Position numbers and translations under genes: made by a program
IMG/VR virus record: IMGVR_UViG_3300025168_000416
Span: 1 to 30,292 of that record
Origin: a virus
Strand: one strand, 5' to 3'
Length of the DNA: 30,292 bases
Shown: positions 1-8,435 of the stretch, in pieces
Position numbering within the stretch: position 1 is the stretch's first letter
Layout of the letters: each line of letters starts with the position of its first letter
Notes under the pieces: generated by a model
Seen by the model: only the letters and a program-made list of their open reading frames with translations
Databases searched by the model: none
Told to the model about the DNA's origin: nothing

Positions 1-155
1 TAAAGAACGCCGCAGCTACTAAAAAACTAGCAATATTTGACGCATTCGAAATACTTAACAGAATCCAAGAAGAAGAAAACTTGCTTGAGGGCAAAACACC
101 TGAAGAGGCAGAGAAAAAAGTCTTTAAAGGATTCGCAGAAGGTAGATCTAAGTAA
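1..155 (+). CDS. 3' end of an unidentified protein upstream of the terminase
   Basis: The window opens inside a reading frame whose first complete codon is at position 3 and whose TAA stop is at 153-155. The visible 50 residues are charged and probably helical, with a Glu-rich stretch (RIQEEENLLEG) and the C-terminus KGFAEGRSK. The stop overlaps the terminase start by one base (TAATG), which suggests translational coupling. Its place directly before the large terminase makes a small terminase subunit or other packaging protein possible, but nothing in the visible part proves it. The true start lies outside the window. Confidence 0.7.
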   Translation, partial: KNAAATKKLAIFDAFEILNRIQEEENLLEGKTPEEAEKKVFKGFAEGRSK

Positions 156-2368
156 TGTACAGTCAAAGTTTAGTTAGTACAGTTGAACCGATAAAAAGGA
201 CTACTATTACCAGAATGAACAGAGGTAAGAAGTGGAAGTACGGTTACAATAAAGAACACGATTTAATTGTGTTATCTCACAATGGAGTTATAGGTGAGAT
301 CATAGAAATACAAGATTTAGTTATAGCGCTACCAAAACCACCTAAAGATATATATAAGCATCCGAAAAACAAATGGGTTAAACAGGAGTATCCTAAAGAG
401 CTCGAAAGGATCAAGAACATATTCGATTGGAGGAGTTATCCGGAAAACAACAAAGAAAAATGGTACGATTACATAGACGAAGAGTTCAATCGAAGAGATA
501 AAGGATTCTGGTTCACGAATAATGGTAAGCCAACCTGGATAACTGGTACGCACTATATGTACTTACAGTGGAGTAAGATCGACGTTGGAGCACCAGACTA
601 TAGAGAAGCAAATAGATTGTTTTATATATTTTGGGAAGCTTGCAAGGCAGATAAAAGATGTTACGGAATATGCTACCTTAAAAACCGTAGATCTGGATTT
701 TCTTTCATGTCATCAGCAGAAACAGTTAACTTAGCCACTATATCGAGTGATAGTAGATATGGTATACTATCAAAATCAGGATCAGATGCAAAGAAAATGT
801 TTACAGATAAAGTTGTTCCTATATCAATTAACTATCCGTTTTTTTTTAAACCTGTACAAGACGGTATGGATCGTCCAAAATCCGAGCTTGCTTATCGTGT
901 ACCCGCTAGTAAGTTTACGAGAAAGAAGATCACAGCGAATGAACAACTTGAAGAAATAAAAGGTCTAGATACAACTATAGATTGGAAAAACACAGGAGAC
1001 AATAGTTATGATGGTGAAAAACTAAACTTACTTGTTCATGATGAAAGTGGTAAGTGGGAAAGACCAGATAATATATTAAACAACTGGAGAGTTACAAAAA
1101 CTTGTTTAAGACTAGGTAGTAGAATAGTAGGAAAGTGTATGATGGGATCGACTTCAAACGCCTTAGACAAAGGAGGAAGTAACTTTAAAAAACTATACAA
1201 TGCTTCAGACGTTACCTCAAGAAATAAGAATGGACAAACAAAATCTGGTTTATATTCTCTTTTTATCCCAATGGAATGGAACTATGAAGGATTTATTGAT
1301 GAGTACGGATATCCAGTCTTCGATAGTCCAGATAATGATGTACTCGGACCAGACGGTGAATTAATAGATGTAGGTATAATAGAACATTGGAACAATGAAG
1401 CTGAAGGTTTAAAATCTGATAGTGATGGTTTAAATGAGTTTTACAGACAGTTTCCAAGAACAACAGAACACGCTTTTAGAGATGAGGCTAAGAATTCAAT
1501 ATTTAACTTAGTTAAGTTATACGAGCAAATAGATTACAACGAAGGCATAGGAAGCTCATCAGTAGTATCTATTGGTAATTTTCAATGGGTTAACGGAATA
1601 AAAGATACACAAGTTATATTTTATCCAGATCCTAAAGGAAGATTCAAAGTAAGTTGGTTTCCACCTTCACATATACAGAACAAGATAGTTGTAAAAAACG
1701 GTATTAAGTACCCTGCTAATGAACACATGGGGGCTTTTGGTTGTGATAGTTACGACATATCAGGAACAGTAGACGGAAAAGGATCTAACGGAGCTTTACA
1801 CGGGTTAACTAAGTTTTCGATGGAAGATTGCCCACCTAACCATATGTTTTTAGAATATATATCTAGACCGCCAACAGCGGACATATTCTTTGAAGATGTT
1901 TTAATGGCTTTGGTGTTTTATGGTATGCCGCTACTTTGTGAGAATAACAAACCTAGATTACTGTACTACTTAAGAAGAAGAGGTTATAGAGGTTACTCTA
2001 TGAATAGACCGGACAAAACTTGGAACAAGTTATCTGTAACAGAGAAAGAAATAGGTGGAATACCAAATTCAAGTGAAGACATAAAGCAAGCTCACGCAGC
2101 TGCTATTGAGATGTATATACAAAACCACGTTGGTCATTTAGGTAGTGGGAGTTATGGAAACATATACTTTAACGAAACGTTAAATGACTGGGCTAGATTT
2201 GATATAAACAAAAGAACAAAGTTTGATGCATCTATAAGTTCTGGATTAGCTATAATGGCTTGTAATAGGCACTTGTACGCACCGAACGCTAAGATAGAGA
2301 AACAAAAGTTAAATATGAACATTGCGAGGTATACTAATACTGGAAACGCATCTAAAATAATAAAATAA
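155..2368 (+). CDS. terL: Terminase large subunit (packaging ATPase-nuclease)
   Basis: This 737-residue protein is the probable motor that pumps DNA through the portal and cuts the concatemer. The N-terminal ATPase half has a deviant Walker A at residues 176-183, KNRRSGFS, with its lysine at the front of the loop as in lambda gpA (KSARVGYS) instead of the usual GK[ST]. The Walker B is hydrophobic residues ending in HDE, with D296 and E297. The C-terminal half holds acidic residues compatible with an RNase H-like nuclease: GCDSYD with D531, and KFDAS with D691. The length is at the upper end for terminases. The start at 155 is supported by the TAATG overlap with the preceding gene and the absence of a competing upstream start. 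The portal gene follows after three bases, as is usual for packaging operons. The role is assigned from motifs and position; the exact nuclease triad is inference. Confidence 0.9.
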   Translation: MYSQSLVSTVEPIKRTTITRMNRGKKWKYGYNKEHDLIVLSHNGVIGEIIEIQDLVIALPKPPKDIYKHPKNKWVKQEYPKELERIKNIFDWRSYPENNKEKWYDYIDEEFNRRDKGFWFTNNGKPTWITGTHYMYLQWSKIDVGAPDYREANRLFYIFWEACKADKRCYGICYLKNRRSGFSFMSSAETVNLATISSDSRYGILSKSGSDAKKMFTDKVVPISINYPFFFKPVQDGMDRPKSELAYRVPASKFTRKKITANEQLEEIKGLDTTIDWKNTGDNSYDGEKLNLLVHDESGKWERPDNILNNWRVTKTCLRLGSRIVGKCMMGSTSNALDKGGSNFKKLYNASDVTSRNKNGQTKSGLYSLFIPMEWNYEGFIDEYGYPVFDSPDNDVLGPDGELIDVGIIEHWNNEAEGLKSDSDGLNEFYRQFPRTTEHAFRDEAKNSIFNLVKLYEQIDYNEGIGSSSVVSIGNFQWVNGIKDTQVIFYPDPKGRFKVSWFPPSHIQNKIVVKNGIKYPANEHMGAFGCDSYDISGTVDGKGSNGALHGLTKFSMEDCPPNHMFLEYISRPPTADIFFEDVLMALVFYGMPLLCENNKPRLLYYLRRRGYRGYSMNRPDKTWNKLSVTEKEIGGIPNSSEDIKQAHAAAIEMYIQNHVGHLGSGSYGNIYFNETLNDWARFDINKRTKFDASISSGLAIMACNRHLYAPNAKIEKQKLNMNIARYTNTGNASKIIK

Positions 2369-2371
2369 AAT

Positions 2372-4798
2372 ATGGCAGAGTCTGTTATAAATAATTATTT
2401 TCCTAGTCAAGTTGTAAGTGATGCTGAGAAGCTAAGTTATGACTATGGGTTAAAGGTAGGTAAAGCTATTGAAACTGAATGGTTCAACAAGGACCGTGGT
2501 TACAATAGATACTCAACTAATCAAAACAATTTTCACAACTTAAGATTATACGCTAGTGGAAACCAATCAATTCAAAAATATAAAGATGAGTTATCTATAA
2601 ACGGTGACTTAAGCTACTTAAACCTAGATTGGACACCAGTCCCTATTATACCTAAGTTTGTGGATATTGTTGTTAACGGTATTGCAGAAAGAATGTACGA
2701 TATTAAAGCTTACTCTCAAGATCCTTATGGTGTAGCTAAAAGAACTGAGTATATGGATTCTATACTTGGTGATATGCAAACAAAAGAAATGAACGATTTT
2801 GCTGCTGAAGCTTTTGGTATGAATCTTTACGAAAACGATCCAGAAACTTTACCAGAATCACAAGAAGAGTTAGATCTTCACATGCAGTTAACTTATAAGC
2901 AATCTGTTGAGATAGCTGAAGAACAAGCTTTAAACGTTTTGATGGATGGTAATAACTACGAGTTAATTAAGAAAAGATTTTATAGAGATTTAACAGTATT
3001 AGGTATTGGAGCTGTAAAAACAGGGTTTAACACTTCAGAAGGAGTTGTTATAGATTATGTTGATCCAGCTGATTTAGTTTACTCTTACACTGAGTCTCCA
3101 TATTTTGATGATATATACTATGTTGGAGAAGTAAAGACAATTCCTGTAAACGAACTAGCTAAACAGTTTCCACACTTATCACAAAGTGACTTAGAAGAAA
3201 TTGTTAAAAACAAAGCTGCACACTCAAACAACCATCACGGAGTTTCTTCATCTAGAGAAGTAGACAACAACTCAGTTCAAATACTTTATTTCAACTTTAA
3301 GAGTTACATGAACGAAGTTTACAAAATGAAAGAAACTGGATCTGGCGCTGAAAAAGCAATAGAAAAAGATGACACGTTTAATCCTCCAGAGGAAAAAGAA
3401 GGTGGATATGAAAGACTACAAAGATCTATAGAGTGTCTCTACGAAGGAGCTATGGTGTTAGGTTCTGAAAAGTTGCTTAAATGGGAAATGGCAAAAAACA
3501 TGATGCGTCCTAAGAGTGATTTTACAAAAGTTAAAATGAACTACTCTATTGTAGCACCTAGAATGTACAAGGGTCAAATTGATTCACTAGTAAAACGTAT
3601 AACAGGTTTTGCTGATATGATACAGTTAACACATCTAAAGCTACAGCAAATAATGTCTAGAATGGTTCCAGATGGAGTTTATTTAGATGCCGATGGTTTA
3701 GCTGAGGTTGATTTAGGTAACGGTACAAACTACAGTCCACAAGAAGCTTTAAACATGTTCTTCCAAACAGGTTCTGTTATCGGTAGATCGTTTACTTCTG
3801 AAGGTGATATGAATCCTGGTAAAGTACCTATTCAAGAAATAACATCTGGTAGTGGTGGTAACAAAATGCAAGCACTGATAGGTAACTACAATTACTACCT
3901 ACAAATGATAAGAGATGTGACTGGGTTAAACGAAGCTAGAGATGGATCTACTCCAGATGCTAAAGCTTTAGTTGGCGTTCAAAAAATGGCAGCGGCAAAC
4001 TCTAACACAGCTACAAGACATATATTAAACGCTGGTTTGTTTTTAACATCTAGTGTTGCTGAATGTTTGTCACTTAGAATATCTGATATTATAGAGTATT
4101 CTCCAACTAAAGACGCTTTTATACAAGCTATAGGGGTACATAATGTAGCTACGTTAGAGGAAATGTCTGAACTGCACTTATATGACTTTGGTATATTTAT
4201 AGAGCTAATGCCAGATGAAGAAGAGAAAGCTATGCTTGAAAACAACATCCAAATGTCGTTACAACAACAAGGTATCAACTTAGAAGACGCTATTGATGTT
4301 AGGCAAATAAACAACGTTAAGTTAGCAAACCAAGTGTTAAAGTTACGTAGAAAACAAAAGGCGGAGCAAGATCAAGCGGCTCAACAACAAAACATGCAGA
4401 TGCAAGCGCAGACTAATATGCAGACACAACAAGCTGCTGCTCAAATGGAAGTTCAAAAACAGCAAGCTTTATCGCAGGCTAACGCTCAGTTAGAACAGTT
4501 AAAGGCGCAACTTGAATTACAAAAAATGCAGCAAGAAGTACAAGCAAAACAACAGCTTATGGCTTTAGAGTTTCAGTACAACATGCAGTTAAAAGGTGTG
4601 GAAGTAGAAACTACTAAAGGAAAAGAAAAACAAAAAGAAGATCGTAAAGACGAAAGAACTAGAATACAAGCTAGTCAACAGTCCGAATTAATAGAACAAA
4701 GAAAAGGCAACCAACCAGCTAAAAAGTTTGAATCATCAGGTAATGATATACTAGGTGGTAGAGGTCCTGCTGATATGTCTATGTTTGGACCGCAGTAA
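2372..4798 (+). CDS. Portal protein (P22/crAss-like, with Gln-rich C-terminus)
   Basis: This 808-residue protein probably forms the dodecameric ring at the capsid vertex through which DNA passes. The N-terminal part contains a stretch typical of podoviral portals (residues around 85-110, VPIIPKFVDIVVNGIAERM), then a long alpha/beta body with the segment RDVTGLNEARDGSTPDAKAL around residue 510-530, a pattern I associate with the large portals of crAss-like and marine phages. Residues about 655-745 are almost entirely Gln, Met, Ala, Glu and Lys, a long helical or coiled-coil segment that could form the inner barrel. The last 60 residues are charged and Gly-rich. The position between terminase and scaffold/capsid genes strongly supports the call. 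The start at 2372 follows an all A/T leader. Family placement is from memory of sequence patterns, not a search. Confidence 0.85.
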   Translation: MAESVINNYFPSQVVSDAEKLSYDYGLKVGKAIETEWFNKDRGYNRYSTNQNNFHNLRLYASGNQSIQKYKDELSINGDLSYLNLDWTPVPIIPKFVDIVVNGIAERMYDIKAYSQDPYGVAKRTEYMDSILGDMQTKEMNDFAAEAFGMNLYENDPETLPESQEELDLHMQLTYKQSVEIAEEQALNVLMDGNNYELIKKRFYRDLTVLGIGAVKTGFNTSEGVVIDYVDPADLVYSYTESPYFDDIYYVGEVKTIPVNELAKQFPHLSQSDLEEIVKNKAAHSNNHHGVSSSREVDNNSVQILYFNFKSYMNEVYKMKETGSGAEKAIEKDDTFNPPEEKEGGYERLQRSIECLYEGAMVLGSEKLLKWEMAKNMMRPKSDFTKVKMNYSIVAPRMYKGQIDSLVKRITGFADMIQLTHLKLQQIMSRMVPDGVYLDADGLAEVDLGNGTNYSPQEALNMFFQTGSVIGRSFTSEGDMNPGKVPIQEITSGSGGNKMQALIGNYNYYLQMIRDVTGLNEARDGSTPDAKALVGVQKMAAANSNTATRHILNAGLFLTSSVAECLSLRISDIIEYSPTKDAFIQAIGVHNVATLEEMSELHLYDFGIFIELMPDEEEKAMLENNIQMSLQQQGINLEDAIDVRQINNVKLANQVLKLRRKQKAEQDQAAQQQNMQMQAQTNMQTQQAAAQMEVQKQQALSQANAQLEQLKAQLELQKMQQEVQAKQQLMALEFQYNMQLKGVEVETTKGKEKQKEDRKDERTRIQASQQSELIEQRKGNQPAKKFESSGNDILGGRGPADMSMFGPQ

Positions 4799-4825
4799 AA
4801 TTATTAATTATTATTATATTATATT
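4799..4825 (+). promoter_or_regulatory. A/T-only leader before the scaffold candidate gene
   Basis: All 27 bases between the portal stop and the next ATG are A or T. The last 11 bases, TATATTATATT, are identical to those directly before the gene at 7526, and both leaders also contain TATTAATT about 20 bases upstream of the start. There is no Shine-Dalgarno sequence. The conserved block may be a translation initiation signal of the Bacteroidota type, or a promoter element (TATATTAT) very close to the start; sequence alone cannot decide. Confidence 0.4.
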
Positions 4826-5962
4826 ATGGAAGAAAACAAAGAAGATGTAGTTGAAGAGACTGCACAAGATCAAACTGTAGAAACGGTTGATGAAAGTAAA
4901 TTTGAATCTGCTGGTGACGACAGTGTTATCAAAGTAGATTTAAGTAAAGTACCTACAGAAGAAAAAGCTACAGAAGAAGTAGTTGCAGAAGAAGCACCTG
5001 TAGAAGAAGTTGTTGAAGAAGAACAACTAGAAGCAGAGGTTGAAACTCCAGTTGTTGAAGAGATTACTGAAGAAGTAGAAGAACTTGCGGAGCAGGTTGA
5101 AGAAGCGGTTACAGAAGCTGAAGCTACTGGTAAGCCAATTCCAGAAAACATACAGAAGTTAATGGAGTTTATGGAGGAAACTGGAGGTGATTTACAAGAT
5201 TATGTTAAGTTAAATCAAGACTACTCTGAACTAGACAACCACACTTTATTAAAAGAATACTACAAACAAACAAAACCTCATTTAGAAAACGAAGAGATAG
5301 ACTTTATGATGGAAGACTATTTTTCTTACGACGAGGAAATAGATGATGATGTAGATATTAGAAGAAAAAAAATAGCCATGAAGGAGCAAGTTGCTCAGGC
5401 AAGGCAACACCTGGACGGTGCAAAGTCCAAATATTACGAAGATATCAAATATGGTTCTAAGCTCACGGGTGAGCAACAGAAAGCAGTTGATTTTTTCAAC
5501 AGATACACAACGGAATCAAAAGAGCAGGAAAAAGTAGCAGACAAGCAACACAAGACGTTTTTAAATAAAACTAACAATCTTTTCAACAAAGAGTTCAAAG
5601 GTTTTGAATATAAAGTTGGGGAAAAGAAATTTAGGTTTAACGTTAAAGACTCTGACACCGTAAAGAATACTCAAAGCGACATTAACAATTTTGTCAAGAA
5701 GTTCTTGAACAAAAACAATGAAATGGAAGATGCTAAGGGTTACCACAAATCGATGTATACCGCTATGAATCCTGATAAAATTGCTAGTCACTTTTACGAA
5801 CAAGGTAAGGCTGACGCTTTGAAAAATAGCGTAGCTAAATCTAAAAACATTAGTATGAATCCACGACAGCAACATAGTGGTGAGATTAATACAGGTGGAA
5901 TAAAAGTAAGGGTGCTTGGCGATAGTTCAAACGATTTCAAATTCAAAATTAAAAATAAATAA
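4826..5962 (+). CDS. Probable capsid scaffolding protein
   Basis: This 378-residue protein sits exactly where tailed phages encode the scaffold, between portal and major capsid protein. Residues 1-115 are extremely acidic and repetitive, built from Glu-Glu-Val/Ala units (for example VEEVVEEEQLEAEVE). The middle (about 115-215) is helical and charged. The C-terminal third is Lys-rich and ends in DFKFKIKNK, a basic tail like those with which scaffolds bind the inner capsid surface. This acidic-to-basic helical build is common in scaffolds, which show little sequence conservation. No catalytic motif is visible, so a fused maturation protease looks unlikely. It could instead be an internal head protein that remains in the virion. 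The function is inferred from position and composition. Confidence 0.65.
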   Translation: MEENKEDVVEETAQDQTVETVDESKFESAGDDSVIKVDLSKVPTEEKATEEVVAEEAPVEEVVEEEQLEAEVETPVVEEITEEVEELAEQVEEAVTEAEATGKPIPENIQKLMEFMEETGGDLQDYVKLNQDYSELDNHTLLKEYYKQTKPHLENEEIDFMMEDYFSYDEEIDDDVDIRRKKIAMKEQVAQARQHLDGAKSKYYEDIKYGSKLTGEQQKAVDFFNRYTTESKEQEKVADKQHKTFLNKTNNLFNKEFKGFEYKVGEKKFRFNVKDSDTVKNTQSDINNFVKKFLNKNNEMEDAKGYHKSMYTAMNPDKIASHFYEQGKADALKNSVAKSKNISMNPRQQHSGEINTGGIKVRVLGDSSNDFKFKIKNK

Positions 5963-5982
5963 CAATTTAAAATTACAAAATT

Positions 5983-7449
5983 ATGGCAATTACAAGTGCA
6001 AGTCAAACTAGAGGAGCTGCAACGCAAGCGACTTTAGCTGACAATTATTTAGACATCCAAAACAATGGATGGGCGCAGCAATATCTTCCAGATCTAATGG
6101 AGAAAGAAGCTGAGGTGTTTGGTAAAAGAACAATCTCTGGTTTTTTAGCTCAAGTTGGAGCTGAAGAGGCTATGGCTGCAGACCAAGTTGTTTGGTCAGA
6201 ACAAGGTAGATTACATCTATCATACAAAGGTACTATAGGTACTGCAAACATTAGTACTATTCAAATCGACACTAACATTGATAATGTTGACGCTGGTACT
6301 TCTCACGGTATACGTGTTGGAGATACTGTTTTAGTAGCTTCACCAGCTTTAACTGCAAAATGTTACGTTTCAGTGGTTGACGCTGATGCTGCTGGTACGG
6401 CAACTTCTTCAGGTGGTGTAACTGATTTTATTACTGTTCAACCTTATTCTCACGAGCATTTAGATAACGTTGGTTTTGGTGATGCAGATGCTTTAACTAT
6501 TATGGTTTATGGTTCTGAGTACGCAAAAGGAACAGCTGGTCTTAACACAATGACTAATAGAGACGGTTACAACGAGCCTTCGTTCACTTCATTTACTAAC
6601 AAACCAATTATAATGAAAGACATGTATCAAGTTTCAGGATCTGATGCTTCTCAAATTGGTTGGGTTGAAGTTTCTGGTGAAGACGGGCAAAACGGTTACA
6701 TGTGGTACCTGAAAGCTGAAGGTGATACTAGATCAAGATTTGCTGACTATACTGAAATGAGTCTTATTGAATCTGAGAAAGCTGCAGATGCTTCTTTAGT
6801 TTTAGGAGGTGCAAACGATGTTATTGGTACTGAAGGTTTATTCTCCGCTATAGAATCAAGAGGTCACCAAACTTCTGGTGTAACTGGTGTTAACGCTGCA
6901 ACTGATTTAGCTGAGTTTGACGCTATATTAGCTGAGTTTGATAAAAACGGTGCTATTGAAGAAAACATGATGTTTGTTAATAGAGCAACTGCCTTAGCTA
7001 TGGATGACATGTTAGCTTCTATGAATTCTTATGGAGCTGGTGGTACTTCTTATGGAGTATTTAACAACTCTGAAGATATGGCGTTGAACTTAGGTTTCTC
7101 TGGATTCAGAAGAGGTTCTTATGACTTCTACAAGTCCGACTGGAAATACTTAAATGATTTAGCTACAAGAGGTAGTATCAATGATAGAAACACTGCAGGT
7201 GCTGTTCGTGGTGTTATTATTCCAGCTGGTACATCTTCTGTTTATGATGAGTCTTTAGGTAAAAACCTTACTCGTCCTTTCTTGCACGTTAGATACAGAG
7301 CTTCTGCTACTGAGTCTAGAAAAATGAAATCTTGGATTACTGGTTCTGTAGGGGCTGTTACTTCTGATTTAGATGCAATGACTGTAAACTTCTTAACTGA
7401 AAGATGTTTAGTTACACAAGGTGCTAATAACTTCATGTTAATGAACTAA
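5983..7449 (+). CDS. Major capsid protein (probable HK97 fold)
   Basis: This 488-residue protein is the best candidate for the capsid shell subunit. It follows portal and scaffold, has a normal length for a podoviral major capsid protein, and is followed directly by a strong terminator, as highly expressed capsid genes often are. The N-terminus (MAITSASQTRG) is followed by helix-rich sequence (LADNYLDIQNNGWAQQYLPD). Codon choice stands out from the neighbours, with dominant GCT, GGT, TCT and GTT codons, consistent with high expression. Segments such as YTEMSLIESEKAADAS and the Gly/Ala-rich stretch near residues 345-360 fit a spine helix and flexible loops, but I cannot demonstrate the HK97 fold from sequence alone. 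No Cys-based or protease-cleavage signal is obvious. The leader is the A/T-rich AATTTAAAATTACAAAATT. Confidence 0.85.
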   Translation: MAITSASQTRGAATQATLADNYLDIQNNGWAQQYLPDLMEKEAEVFGKRTISGFLAQVGAEEAMAADQVVWSEQGRLHLSYKGTIGTANISTIQIDTNIDNVDAGTSHGIRVGDTVLVASPALTAKCYVSVVDADAAGTATSSGGVTDFITVQPYSHEHLDNVGFGDADALTIMVYGSEYAKGTAGLNTMTNRDGYNEPSFTSFTNKPIIMKDMYQVSGSDASQIGWVEVSGEDGQNGYMWYLKAEGDTRSRFADYTEMSLIESEKAADASLVLGGANDVIGTEGLFSAIESRGHQTSGVTGVNAATDLAEFDAILAEFDKNGAIEENMMFVNRATALAMDDMLASMNSYGAGGTSYGVFNNSEDMALNLGFSGFRRGSYDFYKSDWKYLNDLATRGSINDRNTAGAVRGVIIPAGTSSVYDESLGKNLTRPFLHVRYRASATESRKMKSWITGSVGAVTSDLDAMTVNFLTERCLVTQGANNFMLMN

Positions 7450-7463
7450 GCATTTATTATATT

Positions 7464-7500
7464 AAAAGAACCGAGGTTTCGACCTCGGTCCTTTTTATTT
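7464..7500 (+). terminator. Intrinsic terminator after the capsid gene
   Basis: A 7-bp perfect stem, CCGAGGT (7471-7477) with ACCTCGG (7482-7488), closes a TTCG loop and is followed by TCCTTTTTATTTT. Upstream AAAAG (7464-7468) can pair with CTTTT past one A-C mismatch, so the hairpin extends into the T-run and could also work on the opposite strand. It starts 15 bases after the capsid stop, so it should end a fraction of late transcripts there and lower expression of the genes that follow relative to capsid. Confidence 0.85.
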
Positions 7501-7525
7501 TATTAATTTTATTATATATTATATT
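7501..7525 (+). promoter_or_regulatory. A/T-only leader before the gene at 7526
   Basis: These 25 bases are all A or T and end in TATATTATATT directly before the ATG, the same 11 bases as before the gene at 4826. Because the block lies just after a terminator, it could hold a new promoter for the downstream operon as well as the translation start region. No clear second promoter element can be assigned. Confidence 0.35.
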
Positions 7526-8377
7526 ATGACAAAGAAAAAAGAAACAAAAAAACAAATGGAGGTAGTAAACGAATTTAAAGAAGTTAAAACTCCAGAGGTT
7601 GTAGAACAACCTAAAAAAGAAACAATGGTTATGGAAACTCCAAAACCTAAAAAAAATAAATGGGAGATAAAAGATAGAGTTTATCACTTAAAAGGCAAAA
7701 CACCTATTTCTAAACTAATAAAAGGTAGTGGTATATATTGGTTTGATGAAGAAAAAGGTTACGAAAGAGAATTAAAACACACCTCTAACCAAGTGACTTG
7801 TTTTGTTGACGAAATGAAGGGTGATCAAAGGCTAGAGCACATTATATTTAGAAACGGAACTTTATCAGTACCAAGAAATAAAGTTGTGTTGCAAAAACTA
7901 CTTTCTTTATATCATCCATTAAAAAACGTTATTTATCAAGAGCATAAACCCGCCGCTATAGCAGAAGATCAAGTTGGAGTTATTGAATTAGAAATAGAGG
8001 CTTTAAACGCGGCTATAAACTTAGATATTGATATGGCAGAAGCGGTTATGCGTGTTGAAATAGGATCTAAAGTGTCTAAGATGAGTTCTAAAGAACTTAA
8101 AAGAGATTTATTGTTATACGCAAAGAAAAATCCAGGATTGTTCTTAGAATTAGTTAACGATGAAAACGTTGTGCTTAGAAATTTTGGTATTAGAGCAACA
8201 GAAATGGGAATAATAAAACTATCAGGAGACCAAAGAAACTTTATGTGGGGATCTAACGATAGAAAACTATGTACAGTTCCATTTGATGAACACCCATATT
8301 CAGCTTTAGCCGCTTGGTTTAAAACTGATGAAGGAATGGAGATTTACTCCAATATAGAAAAAAGATTAAATAATTAA
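7526..8377 (+). CDS. Head-region protein of unknown function
   Basis: This 283-residue protein follows the capsid gene and its terminator. The first 50 residues are Lys/Glu/Pro-rich and probably disordered (MTKKKETKKQME, then PKPKKNK). The rest looks globular: a beta-rich part at about 50-120 (IKDRVYHLKGKTPISKL and FRNGTLSVPRNKVVL) and a helical part at about 145-283 with alternating acidic and basic helices (SSKELKRDLLLYAKKNPGLFLELV), ending in KTDEGMEIYSNIEKRL. No enzyme motif or signal peptide is visible. From its place between capsid and adaptor genes it could be a head completion, decoration or internal head protein. I do not recognise a characterised family with certainty. Confidence 0.75.
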   Translation: MTKKKETKKQMEVVNEFKEVKTPEVVEQPKKETMVMETPKPKKNKWEIKDRVYHLKGKTPISKLIKGSGIYWFDEEKGYERELKHTSNQVTCFVDEMKGDQRLEHIIFRNGTLSVPRNKVVLQKLLSLYHPLKNVIYQEHKPAAIAEDQVGVIELEIEALNAAINLDIDMAEAVMRVEIGSKVSKMSSKELKRDLLLYAKKNPGLFLELVNDENVVLRNFGIRATEMGIIKLSGDQRNFMWGSNDRKLCTVPFDEHPYSALAAWFKTDEGMEIYSNIEKRLNN

Positions 8378-8383
8378 TCAAAC

Positions 8384-8422
8384 TGTAGATGCGGTCGCTC
8401 TACGGAGCGATCGTAAACTACA
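8384..8422 (+). other. Strong RNA hairpin in the gene spacer, without a T-run
   Basis: Bases 8390-8400 pair with 8405-8415 in an 11-bp stem containing two G-U wobbles and closing a C(TACG)G loop, a member of the stable UNCG tetraloop class. After a small internal loop, TGTAG (8384-8388) pairs with CTACA (8418-8422). Only A-rich sequence (AATAAAAAG) follows, so a normal + strand terminator is unlikely. It begins 7 bases after one stop and ends 14 bases before the next ATG. A processing site, a 3'-end stabiliser for the upstream message, or a weak translational control element are all possible. Confidence 0.7.
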
Positions 8423-8435
8423 ATAAAAAGAAATT

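Noticed and set aside
8384-8422. Spacer hairpin as an intrinsic terminator or tRNA remnant
   Set aside because: No T-run follows it on the + strand, and there is no cloverleaf or CCA-like end.
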